8,979 nucleotides of DNA from positions 1 to 8,979 of the forward strand of contig CAILMK010000579.1 of the NCBI GenBank assembly GCA_903835275.1, read 5' to 3'. This document shows, in pieces, positions 1 to 6,009 of this stretch. The DNA is from an uncultured bacterium. Lineage in GTDB: Bacteria; Bacteroidota; Bacteroidia; CAILMK01. The notes under the pieces were generated by a model. It was given only the letters and a program-made list of their open reading frames with translations. It had not been told where the DNA came from and made no database searches. Each line of letters begins with the position of its first letter. The stretch's first letter is position 1. A program made the translations under genes and the position numbers.

Positions 1-2480
1 AGCATGATACTATCGGCATTAATAGCTCCTTTTACATCCAATTGATAAGTTGCGCTACTCTTCCCAATCGCTATTTTGTTTGTATTGTTATATACAGTAG
101 TACCTGAAGTGGTCCATTGTGCAGCACCTGTTATGCCACTAATATTAGCCCATTTGCTACCATTGTATACATAGAAACTATCTGCAGTATTATCAAATAC
201 CAATAAGCCTGTAGCAGGAGAAGAAATTGCAGTTCTTTGCGTTGTAGACATGCGCGGCATCAATGCACCCTGTGTTGTAGATGTTAGATCCAATATAGCT
301 GTTGAATTTGGTGTAGATGTACCCACTCCTACGTTTGCAGATCCATTTCCAAGTACGATCGCATTGTTTTGACTTGCCTTTGCATTGTAACCAATCGCAA
401 CTGAGTTAGTACCTCCGGCATACGCACCATCACCGATGGCAATACCATATTTTATACTCCAGCCAACAGATGCATTGCGTCCCATGGCAATTGAATATAC
501 ACTATTGGTATACGCATTCACGCCAATTGAAATGGAACTTCTTCCATTGGTTTGTGCAATGCTTCCCAATGCAATTGAACTGTCAGAATTCGCAGCTGAA
601 CCATGACCAATTGCCATTGCGTCAGTTGTACTCCATGCAGCATAGGATTTGTATCCTATTGCAAGATCATACAAACTACAAGCAGAAGCATTATTGCCAA
701 GCGCAAAAGCATGTTTTCCATTGGTGGATGATTTAATTCCTATTGCATAAGAACTATCTGAATTTGCTGCTGAACTTTGTCCTATCGCAACTGCATTGCT
801 GATACTCCATGCAGTAGTTGCATTCGGCCCGAGTGCAAGACAGTTAGTAGCATTTGCGCTGGCGTTATTGCCTATTGCATATGAGCCTTTCCCATTTACA
901 ACAGCGTTATTTCCTATTGCAAAACCACTGTCATTACTAGCAGTCGCATTATATCCGATTACAACGTCGGCCTTATGGTTCCAGCCAATGTTTGCATTTG
1001 TTCCTATGACGTAGCAGTTTTGAGAATTTTGCACTGATGTTCCCTTACCCAGGCAAAGGGAATTTATTCCGATCAATCCTACCTGGGTATTATTGGTTTT
1101 CAACTGAAGGGCAACACTATCTTTAGTACCAAGGAAATTAGTAGATGCGCTTGTCCCTGAATTTCCTGCATTAGACCATGCACCGCTTGCAGCAGAAACC
1201 GTATTCCAGCTTAAAACCCCTGTTCCGTCATTGGTAAGAACAGTGTTGCTTGAACCTTGTGCAGTTGGTAAAGTTAAACTGTAAGAAGTTGAAGTTGCAC
1301 CTGAATTTATAGTAACGCTATTACCATTTGTACTGTTTGAAAACAACATTGACCCATTGGTAGTGCTTCCTTTTCCTGTACGGATCGTTCCATTTACATC
1401 AAGACTATACGAAGGCGATGAGTTTCCTATACCAACGTACGATGAATTGTTATTATAAATATTAGTGCCGGATGTAGTCCAGCTTGAATTGATCTTATTT
1501 GAAGTTATGGATATACCTGTCCCTGCAGTATAGGTAGTAGTGGAATCCGTACCCGGTGCCCATGAAGTACCATTCCATTTTAAAACCTGGCCATTGGTAC
1601 TTGGTGCTGTGCTGGAAACAGAAGTTCCATATAATTTATTCGCGTTCCATTGCGCAGTTGTATTTTGTGCAGCAATACTGGATCCGGAAATGGTAACACC
1701 TGTTCCTGCGGTATAAGTTGTACTTGTTCCTGTACTGTCATTTCCCGGCGCCCATGATGTACCGTTCCATTTTAATATTTGTCCGCTTGTTGGTGTACTA
1801 CTGGAAACTGTATTGCCGTATAATTTATTTGCATTCCATTGTGCAGTTGTATTCTGTGCTGCAATACTTGAACCTGAAATTATGACTCCTGTACCTGCAG
1901 TGTAGGTATTTATACTGTCATTTCCCGGGGTCCAGGACGTACCATTCCACTTCAAAATCTGTCCACTACTAGGAGCTGTACTGGAAAGGGTTTTCCCGTA
2001 TAATTTATTTGCGTTCCACTGTGCAGTTGTATTTTGTGCAGAAATACTGGATCCTGAAATGGATACTCCCGTACCTGCAGTATAAGTATTTATAGAGTCA
2101 TTTCCCGGGGTCCATGAAGTACCGTTCCATTTTAATACCTGGCCACTCGTTGTCGGTGTAGTGCCGGATATAGTGCTTCCATTTAATTTATTGGCATTCC
2201 ATAATGCTGAAGTATTCTGTGCAGAAATACTGTTTCCTGATACAGAAACACCCGTTCCAGCTGTATAGGTTGTGCCTGTTCCGGTACTATCGGTTCCAGG
2301 ATTCCAGGAATAACCATTCCATTTCAGAACCTGACCGCTGGTAGGGGCTGTTGTGGAAACAGTCTTGCCATTTAGTTTATTAGCATTCCATTCTGCAGTC
2401 GTATTTTGTGCAGCAATTGTGCTTCCCGTAATGGTAATACCGGTTCCAGCCCCATATGTTGTCTGGGTATTGTTTTTCAT
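1..2480 (-). CDS. Repeat-rich surface adhesin / tail-fibre-like protein, main part downstream of an in-frame amber codon (runs off the left edge)
   Basis: One minus-strand frame is open from just after the TAG at 2489-2487 to position 1, 828 codons without a stop. The first ATG after the TAG is at 2480 (MKNNTQ), with no signal peptide, so it is probably not a natural start. The frame really belongs to the signal-peptide fragment at 2487-2750. Order of parts: five repeats of 60-63 residues (about 2462-1533) with QWNANKL, GQ(V/I)LKWNGTSW and YTAGTG cores; a tail-fibre-like linker (about 1530-1076) with YVGIGNSSP, SLDVNG, YSLTLPTAQG and TNFLGTKD; a YadA-like head of about 17 (A/V)(I/L)G turns (about 1075-337); and a second VGVGTSTP...NGSKW module (about 336-140). 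Such modules occur in Bacteroidota surface proteins that are often trimeric; binding or adhesion is inferred. The C-terminus lies outside the window, so a secretion signal or an endosialidase-type chaperone domain cannot be judged. The gene may be a pseudogene. Confidence 0.8.
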   Translation of the reverse strand, partial: MKNNTQTTYGAGTGITITGSTIAAQNTTAEWNANKLNGKTVSTTAPTSGQVLKWNGYSWNPGTDSTGTGTTYTAGTGVSVSGNSISAQNTSALWNANKLNGSTISGTTPTTSGQVLKWNGTSWTPGNDSINTYTAGTGVSISGSSISAQNTTAQWNANKLYGKTLSSTAPSSGQILKWNGTSWTPGNDSINTYTAGTGVIISGSSIAAQNTTAQWNANKLYGNTVSSSTPTSGQILKWNGTSWAPGNDSTGTSTTYTAGTGVTISGSSIAAQNTTAQWNANKLYGTSVSSTAPSTNGQVLKWNGTSWAPGTDSTTTYTAGTGISITSNKINSSWTTSGTNIYNNNSSYVGIGNSSPSYSLDVNGTIRTGKGSTTNGSMLFSNSTNGNSVTINSGATSTSYSLTLPTAQGSSNTVLTNDGTGVLSWNTVSAASGAWSNAGNSGTSASTNFLGTKDSVALQLKTNNTQVGLIGINSLCLGKGTSVQNSQNCYVIGTNANIGWNHKADVVIGYNATASNDSGFAIGNNAVVNGKGSYAIGNNASANATNCLALGPNATTAWSISNAVAIGQSSAANSDSSYAIGIKSSTNGKHAFALGNNASACSLYDLAIGYKSYAAWSTTDAMAIGHGSAANSDSSIALGSIAQTNGRSSISIGVNAYTNSVYSIAMGRNASVGWSIKYGIAIGDGAYAGGTNSVAIGYNAKASQNNAIVLGNGSANVGVGTSTPNSTAILDLTSTTQGALMPRMSTTQRTAISSPATGLLVFDNTADSFYVYNGSKWANISGITGAAQWTTSGTTVYNNTNKIAIGKSSATYQLDVKGAINADSIM
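140..336 (-). repeat. Second copy of the adhesin N-terminal module
   Basis: This codes for VGVGTSTPNSTAILDLTSTT, then PRMSTTQRTAISSPATGLLV and YVYNGSKWANI. It aligns almost residue by residue with the module right after the signal peptide (about 2673-2475; its visible part ends at the TAG). Such VGVGT/LDVTST...YNGxxW units are common N-terminal parts of Bacteroidota surface proteins. The duplication lets the missing residue at the amber codon be read as Trp. Confidence 0.8.
337..1075 (-). repeat. YadA-like head repeats with a 174-nt (58-residue) superperiod
   Basis: The stretch encodes about 17 turns of the type (A/V)(I/L/M)GxxAxA, as in the left-handed beta-roll heads of trimeric autotransporter adhesins (YadA/Hep_Hag repeats). 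Turns are grouped in fours. Trp codons opening each group start at 983, 809, 635 and 461, exactly 174 nt apart. Within a group the AIG motif lies at residues 8, 22, 36 and 50, giving turn spacings of 14, 14, 14 and 16. Three full groups and a fourth partial one are present. The first group begins after one or two leading turns (CLGKGTS, VIGTNAN). Confidence 0.85.
1533..2462 (-). repeat. Five tandem coding repeats of 60-63 codons in the adhesin
   Basis: The Tyr codon of the (T)Y(T/G)AGTG motif starts at 2456, 2267, 2084, 1904 and 1715, and a sixth degenerate copy starts at 1532. Spacings are 189, 183, 180, 189 and 183 nt, all multiples of three. Each unit carries the series AGTG(V/I), SGSSI(A/S)AQNT, QWNANKL(Y/N)G, STAP, GQ(V/I)LKWNGTSW and PG(N/T)DS. 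Length differences come from a variable Ser/Thr/Gly linker after the PG(N/T)DS motif and from one-residue insertions before GQ. Copies have diverged at nucleotide level, so the array is old rather than freshly amplified. Confidence 0.85.
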
Positions 2481-2486
2481 GGATTT

Positions 2487-2489
2487 CTA
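2487..2489 (-). other. In-frame amber codon replacing a conserved Trp
   Basis: Minus-strand reading is aat ggg aac ttg TAG aaa tcc atg. The paralogous module in the same frame has aat ggt agc aaa TGG gct aat at 164-144, so a single G-to-A change explains the stop. prfA and three TAG-terminated genes in this window indicate that TAG is an ordinary stop here. No pyrrolysine or selenocysteine context is apparent. Confidence 0.85.
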
Positions 2490-2750
2490 CAAGTTCCCAT
2501 TGTAGTAGAAAAAACATGAAGAATCCTTGTCATAGACCATAAGCCCTGTTGCAGGACTAATGATTGCAGTTCGTTGCAATGAGCTAAGCCGCGGGGCAAG
2601 GAAGCCCTTGTTGGTTGATGTTACATCCAGCATCGCGGAATTATCAGGATTAGATGTTCCTACTCCCACCTGCGCATTGACATTCAATCCAAAAAACAGT
2701 AAAAGCACTGCTGCAAAAGCTGTGCGTTTCATTTGTAAAGTTGAGTTCAT
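2487..2750 (-). CDS. N-terminal fragment of the surface adhesin (signal peptide plus first module), ending at an in-frame TAG
   Basis: The product is 87 aa if it starts at ATG 2750 (MNSTLQ) or 81 aa from ATG 2732 (MKRTAF). Either start gives a Sec signal peptide with hydrophobic core FAAVLLLFFGL and likely cleavage after NVNA before QVGVG. A TTG at 2792 would extend it but adds a non-signal-like stretch, so I reject it. After the signal comes the module VGVGTSNP, AMLDVTST, GFLAPRLSSLQR, SPATGLMVY, FFYYNGNL and then TAG. The same module recurs at about 336-140, where the aligned sequence is YNGSKWANI; the TAG falls on that Trp. The reading frame after the TAG is unchanged and open to the window edge. 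I read this as the true 5' end of one adhesin gene cut by a nonsense codon. No Shine-Dalgarno sequence or convincing -7 box is visible upstream. Confidence 0.8.
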   Translation of the reverse strand: MNSTLQMKRTAFAAVLLLFFGLNVNAQVGVGTSNPDNSAMLDVTSTNKGFLAPRLSSLQRTAIISPATGLMVYDKDSSCFFYYNGNL

Positions 2751-2929
2751 ATTTGTGTAAAAATTATATTTTAATGCTTCAAAAAAAAACAATACTTTTC
2801 CCTGTACCGCATATCAGCGGCATTAGGTTGAAAACGGTTCGTGCAATTTGAATATGACAGTACGAAAACATGCAATTATTTATGCAGCTTAAGAACGTCA
2901 CGTCCAAAAAACGGACCTGAAAAACTTTT

Positions 2930-2947
2930 TTATGTGATCTCACATAA
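2930..2947. promoter_or_regulatory. 18-bp inverted repeat, possible operator
   Basis: TTATGTGATCTCACATAA has two perfect 8-nt arms around a central TC. The inner TGTGA/TCACA half-sites recall CRP/FNR-family sites, but those have a 6-nt centre instead of 2, so the regulator is unknown. It lies about 180 bp upstream of the adhesin start and about 330 bp upstream of the small plus-strand gene. There is no T-run after it, so it is unlikely to be a terminator. Confidence 0.35.
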
Positions 2948-3246
2948 CCTATGGGTTAAATAGCTCTGTGAAGCGGATGGGGGCGGCAATCTTTTGTAAA
3001 ACTATACTATCATGTTTTATATTTTGTTTGTCTGTATATACATCTAATATACCCTACAAAGTTAAGTTCGCCGTAAACCGGCATTTTCAGAAAGATATTG
3101 AAAACATGACATATGTAAGATTTTGCCGTTTTGTTGCTGTTTTTTAAAAAGCCCGTAAGACTAGCTTCTGGCAAAGACATGAGTGAATAAAGAAAGTTGC
3201 CAACTTTAAGAAAACTTTAAGATATTATCCAATAATTAAAATTTTG

Positions 3247-3254
3247 TATCTTTG
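3247..3254 (+). promoter_or_regulatory. Bacteroidota -7 promoter element
   Basis: TATCTTTG matches the Bacteroidota primary-sigma -7 consensus TAnnTTTG. It lies 23 nt before the ATG at 3278, implying a short leader of roughly 15-20 nt. A -33 TTTG or TTG element at the right distance is not clear; the region upstream is AT-rich. The leader has no Shine-Dalgarno sequence, as is usual in this phylum. Confidence 0.6.
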
Positions 3255-3277
3255 AATCAAATTAATATTTATATACT

Positions 3278-3517
3278 ATGAAAGTTCTCGCAATCGCAAT
3301 CGCAACATTTTTCGCAGTAAATTTCGTATCCGCACAGGATAAGACTACCAAGGCTGTAACAAAAACTGAAACCAACACCAACACAAAGCCACATGTATGC
3401 ACTTCTGCATGCAAGGGCGGAAAGTGTGTTTACGCACACGGTGAAAAAGGCCATGTTTGCACTGCTGCCTGCAAAAACACCAAGCCTGCTGCCACTACTA
3501 AAGGCGGTAAGTCTTAA
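3278..3517 (+). CDS. Small secreted Cys/His-rich protein, possible metal binder
   Basis: A 79-aa protein with a Sec signal peptide (residues 1-19, MKVLAIAIATFF core, cleavage after VSA before QDK). A Thr/Lys-rich spacer (21-37) is followed by a compact Cys/His region: HVCTSACK at 39-46, KCVYAHGEKG at 49-58, then HVCTAACK at 59-66, and a Lys/Thr/Ala tail. Cysteines are 41, 45, 50, 61 and 65; histidines are 39, 54 and 59. The duplicated HVCTxAC unit could bind a soft metal ion or form disulfides in the periplasm; that is inference. I have seen similar short HVCTxxC proteins in Bacteroidota but know no assigned function. It is the only plus-strand gene here, with its own TATCTTTG box and a strong terminator, so it is probably a single-gene transcript. 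The odd number of cysteines leaves at least one unpaired if disulfides form. Confidence 0.85.
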   Translation: MKVLAIAIATFFAVNFVSAQDKTTKAVTKTETNTNTKPHVCTSACKGGKCVYAHGEKGHVCTAACKNTKPAATTKGGKS

Positions 3518-3538
3518 TTCCGAAAGGAAAAGAAATTA

Positions 3539-3580
3539 AATAAGCCATGTTCCTGTAAGGAGCATGGCTTATTCTTTTTA
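3539..3580. terminator. Bidirectional intrinsic terminator between convergent genes
   Basis: Arms AATAAGCCATGTTCCT (3539-3554) and AGGAGCATGGCTTATT (3558-3573) pair over 16 bp with a single G-T wobble around a GTA loop. CTTTTT follows on the plus strand, serving the small Cys/His gene. On the minus strand the hairpin is followed by TTTAATTTCTTTT, so it can also terminate the DUF4349 gene that ends at 3590. Confidence 0.85.
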
Positions 3581-3589
3581 TGGCTTGTT

Positions 3590-4519
3590 CTATTTCGCCT
3601 TTAACCTGTACTTCCTGAATAGAAAATATCCTGCTGCAACAAGTATGAAAAACCACCAAAGCCTCACCAGGAATACAAGTAATGATTCCAGAGCATCCCA
3701 GCCAATCTTAATGGATTCCCATAAGCGAAAACCGAGTCCGGGTTCGTATGCCTTAATATTACTTTCATTTTGCAACAATTCTCTTTTTATAGATTGCCGC
3801 TGATAAATAGACAGGTTAATAGTACTGAATTTTACCTGGTCCATCAGTGATAGGTTATTGATCTTTGCATTATCACCTTCTTCATCGGTTGTTCCTGATG
3901 CCGAAGTTACATGATCCTCAAAAACGATTGTCTGGCTGTAAGTGTTTCCGCCTGCAACTGCAGACTTCTTCTCATTCTTTGCAGCACGCTTCTGTGTTAA
4001 TTCATTTGCGAGCAATTGCAATCCAATATCATTTGCTTTTATGACGCGGCTATCGAGGAAACTAACGAGTCTTGCTATACACTTTAAGGTAGTATCCATT
4101 TTTGTATTCGGCACGCGAATGGTCATATTATCCTCCACAGTAAAATAGGTGGTTTCCAAAGTGGAATCCGCACTGACGGGAATATTTGTTTTGCTATCCA
4201 CTACACTCTGCAATTGGGTTGAAGTAACAAATCCGCCGAATTTAGTTGTAATATCCTCTATGGCATACGTGGCTTTTGTAACGTCCTTTACCCTGAATTT
4301 TATATCTGCCGTACGGATGAATTTCCGATCAGGATCCTTGCCGTTTTCCACAGCTGCCGATGAAGAAAGTCCACCACTTGTCGTTTTTAAAGAAGATAGG
4401 ATGGACACAGCATCCTTACTCTCCGATGCATCGTGAATTTCCTTTCTACCGTTATTACACGCAAAAAACAAAACGGCTGCTGCCGGAATAAATAATAAAT
4501 ACCTTGGGATAGATTTCAT
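3590..4519 (-). CDS. DUF4349-type lipoprotein with C-terminal membrane segment
   Basis: A 309-aa protein starting at the ATG at 4519 (MKSIPRYLLF). A longer frame from 4570 is rejected because it would put 17 polar residues before the signal peptide. Hydrophobic residues 7-20 end in FFAC, with Cys21 as the likely lipidated residue; Phe at -3 is slightly unusual for a lipobox. A Ser/Asp/Lys-rich linker follows, then from about residue 65 the pattern RKFIRTADIKFRVKDV...AIEDITTKFGGFV, which I recognise as the start of DUF4349. The middle is charged and probably helical (LLANELTQKRAAKNEKK). A strongly hydrophobic segment at about 281-301 (LVFLVRLWWFFILVAAGYFL) ends in a basic tail, RKYRLKAK. Function is unknown; proteins with this domain are predicted envelope proteins. 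It lies 269 bp downstream of prfA, behind repeat-like DNA, so it may have its own promoter. It ends in TAG before a shared terminator. Confidence 0.85.
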   Translation of the reverse strand: MKSIPRYLLFIPAAAVLFFACNNGRKEIHDASESKDAVSILSSLKTTSGGLSSSAAVENGKDPDRKFIRTADIKFRVKDVTKATYAIEDITTKFGGFVTSTQLQSVVDSKTNIPVSADSTLETTYFTVEDNMTIRVPNTKMDTTLKCIARLVSFLDSRVIKANDIGLQLLANELTQKRAAKNEKKSAVAGGNTYSQTIVFEDHVTSASGTTDEEGDNAKINNLSLMDQVKFSTINLSIYQRQSIKRELLQNESNIKAYEPGLGFRLWESIKIGWDALESLLVFLVRLWWFFILVAAGYFLFRKYRLKAK

Positions 4520-4635
4520 TTTTTTAGAATTTAAATGTGATAATAAATCAAACAGCAAATTAGCTGCCAATTAAATTTTGAGGATCTAAAAATAAATGAA
4601 GGCGAAAAGGCGTTGGGCAAAATCATTACAAAAAG

Positions 4636-4656
4636 AAGATCCTTCCAGGATGACAA
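4636..4656. repeat. Short palindromic intergenic repeat, copy 1
   Basis: The core ATCCTTCCAGGAT forms a 5-bp stem with a TCC loop and is followed by GACAA. It matches the 21-bp segment at 5966-5986 with a single mismatch in the loop. It resembles the REP-like motif around GATCCTT...AGGATGACA found dispersed in bacterial genomes. Confidence 0.6.
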
Positions 4657-4721
4657 GTATGGTAGTGCATCATTAATGAACACAAATCATTCTTTGCCTC
4701 CATTCTTGTCATCCCCCCTAA

Positions 4722-4751
4722 CCCCCTTCAAAGGGGGACTGCGCTTCGCGC
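4722..4751. repeat. C-rich/G-rich hairpin followed by GCGC hairpin
   Basis: CCCCCTT at 4722-4728 pairs with AAGGGGG at 4731-4737, with only CA between (in practice a smaller stem with a wider loop), and GCGCTTCGCGC follows at 4741-4751. There is no T-run on either strand, so it is not a standard terminator for prfA. It looks like a dispersed intergenic repeat. Confidence 0.5.
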
Positions 4752-4753
4752 TT

Positions 4754-4778
4754 AAATCCGAAATCGTAAATCCGAAAT
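4754..4778. repeat. Direct repeat AAATCCGAAAT
   Basis: Two copies of AAATCCGAAAT with a 14-nt period lie just past the end of prfA. They are probably a short slippage-prone repeat with no visible coding or regulatory role. Confidence 0.5.
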
Positions 4779-4788
4779 TAAAAATCAT

Positions 4789-5877
4789 TTACACTTCGTA
4801 AAGACTTCCTTCTTTCAGCTTCTCGGCGTTTTCAGCGAGTTGCAGCGCATCTATGAGCGGATCTACGCTTCCGTTAAGGATATTATCGAGATCGTATAAG
4901 GTAAGTCCGATACGGTGGTCTGTAACGCGCCCCTGTGAATAATTATAGGTGCGCACTTTGGCAGAACGGTCACCTGTGGAAACCATTGTTTTTCTCTTGG
5001 TGGAAATTTCATCAAGATATTTCTGATGCTCCAATTCGTACAAGCGGCTGCGAAGGATCTTTATCGCCTTGTCGTAGTTTTTTATCTGTGAACGTTCATC
5101 CTGCATGGAAACCACGATGCCTGTCGGAACGTGCGTTAAACGAATCGCTGAATAGGTTGTATTCACCGACTGTCCGCCCGGACCGGAAGAACAGAATGTA
5201 TCCTTGCGTATATCTGATTCCTTCAATTCAATATCAAAATCTTCCACTTCGGGAAGCACCGCCACTGATGCGGCAGATGTATGCACACGCCCCTGGGATT
5301 CCGTAGCAGGAACACGCTGTACGCGGTGCACTCCTGATTCGTATTTCATCCTTCCGTAGATCTTATCCTTGCCGGAAACAGTCAGGATAATTTCCTTGAA
5401 ACCACCGGTAGTTCCTTCGTGCATATCAATGATCTCCACTTTCCAACCCTTCGCGTCAAAAAACTTGGAATACATACGGTATAGGTCACCCGCAAAAAGG
5501 GATGCCTCATCGCCACCTGAACCCGCGCGTATTTCAATGATCGCATTGCGGTCATCCATCGGATCTTCAGGAACGAGCATTAATTTTATTTCTTCTTCCA
5601 TAGGATCCACCTGTGCAAGAAAATCATCCAGTTCCGCCTTTGCCATTTCACGGAATTCAGGATCCTTTTCCTCGGAAATGATCTTTTTGCTTGTATCAAT
5701 GTTACTAAGCAAGTCGCGGTACTTCCTGTACATTTCGGTAATCTCACCCAAGCCCTTGTATTCCTTATTGAGCTGAGTATATCTCTTCATATCCGTCATG
5801 ATATCCGGAGAAGTTAATTGCTCCCCCACATCTTCCCAACGGGTATTTATTTCCTGTAGTCTTTGTAGTAAATCCAT
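4789..5877 (-). CDS. prfA: Peptide chain release factor 1
   Basis: A 362-aa protein, close to the 360 aa of E. coli RF1. RF1 recognises UAA and UAG in the ribosomal A site and triggers peptidyl-tRNA hydrolysis. The N-terminal helical domain (about 1-105) is followed by the family segment IRAGSGGDEA (116-125). The stop-codon-reading PxT motif is PAT at 190-192 within RVPATESQGRVHTSA; this separates RF1 from RF2, which has SPF. The catalytic GGQ is at 234-236 (SSGPGGQSVNTT), where the Gln is the usual PrmC methylation target. The C-terminal part retains TGDRSAKVRTYNYSQGRVTDHR. No key residue is missing. prmC is not adjacent. The gene starts at the ATG at 5877, 132 bp after the propeller-like gene, and could be read from it or from its own promoter, which I could not identify. 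It matters here because RF1 makes TAG a working stop for the adhesin gene. Confidence 0.97.
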   Translation of the reverse strand: MDLLQRLQEINTRWEDVGEQLTSPDIMTDMKRYTQLNKEYKGLGEITEMYRKYRDLLSNIDTSKKIISEEKDPEFREMAKAELDDFLAQVDPMEEEIKLMLVPEDPMDDRNAIIEIRAGSGGDEASLFAGDLYRMYSKFFDAKGWKVEIIDMHEGTTGGFKEIILTVSGKDKIYGRMKYESGVHRVQRVPATESQGRVHTSAASVAVLPEVEDFDIELKESDIRKDTFCSSGPGGQSVNTTYSAIRLTHVPTGIVVSMQDERSQIKNYDKAIKILRSRLYELEHQKYLDEISTKRKTMVSTGDRSAKVRTYNYSQGRVTDHRIGLTLYDLDNILNGSVDPLIDALQLAENAEKLKEGSLYEV

Positions 5878-5965
5878 AAATTTTAATTTCTATATTCGTC
5901 TGCTGAAATCCTTGTTCTAAATTATCCTTGTAATTTCCCTGACCCAAGTCTTCACTTTTGCGGGT

Positions 5966-5986
5966 AAGATCCTTACAGGATGACAA
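5966..5986. repeat. Short palindromic intergenic repeat, copy 2
   Basis: ATCCTTACAGGAT forms the same 5-bp stem as copy 1 at 4636-4656 but with a TAC loop, and is again followed by GACAA. It sits between the propeller-like gene and prfA. The two copies flank prfA in the same orientation. Confidence 0.6.
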
Positions 5987-6009
5987 ATCGAAAACTCTAA
6001 AGATTCCAA

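Larger units (their letters stand above)
2793..3277. other. Intergenic region between divergent genes, no gene seen
   Basis: About 485 bp (more if the adhesin starts at 2750) separate the adhesin gene from the small Cys/His protein gene. All frames are short and without recognisable content. A run of nine A at 2781-2789 lies just to its left, in the probable 5' leader of the adhesin. An 18-bp inverted repeat lies at 2930-2947, a weak GCCG-taaac-CGGC hairpin near 3070, and a TATCTTTG box at 3247 belongs to the plus-strand gene. I see no tRNA or clear ncRNA. Confidence 0.6.
4571..4788. other. Intergenic gap made of short repeats
   Basis: These 218 bp between prfA and the DUF4349 gene hold no credible gene. 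They contain an ATCCT-TCC-AGGAT mini-hairpin near 4638, a C-rich stretch with the stem CCCCCTT-CA-AAGGGGG (4722-4737), a GCGC-TTC-GCGC hairpin (4741-4751) and a direct repeat AAATCCGAAAT (4754-4764 and 4768-4778). Such strings recur between genes in many Bacteroidota genomes, as I recall, which suggests dispersed mobile or slippage-derived repeats rather than regulation of prfA. Confidence 0.6.

Noticed and set aside
461..983. CRISPR-like regular spacing of repeats
   Set aside because: The 174-nt period is in frame, encodes beta-roll turns, and has no short identical repeats with unique spacers.
470..1014. Plus-strand frames of 88 and 72 codons opposite the adhesin head
   Set aside because: They are antisense shadows of the repetitive head-coding sequence, with no signal peptide, start context or domain.
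2487..2489. Recoding of TAG as an amino acid (pyrrolysine or alternative code)
   Set aside because: Three genes in the window end in TAG and an intact RF1 is encoded; there is no sign of a pyl system, and the position is Trp in the duplicate module, which a single mutation explains.
3269..3454. Minus-strand 61-codon frame opposite the small Cys/His gene
   Set aside because: It is antisense to a gene with signal peptide, promoter box and terminator; its Cys-rich look comes from the complementary repeats.
4520..4570. Upstream ATG extending the DUF4349 protein by 17 residues
   Set aside because: It would place polar residues before the lipoprotein signal peptide; the ATG at 4519 gives a normal signal and lipobox.
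4613..4801. Plus-strand 62-codon frame between prfA and the DUF4349 gene
   Set aside because: It translates the intergenic repeat strings (C-rich hairpin, AAATCCGAAAT) and has no conserved-looking content.
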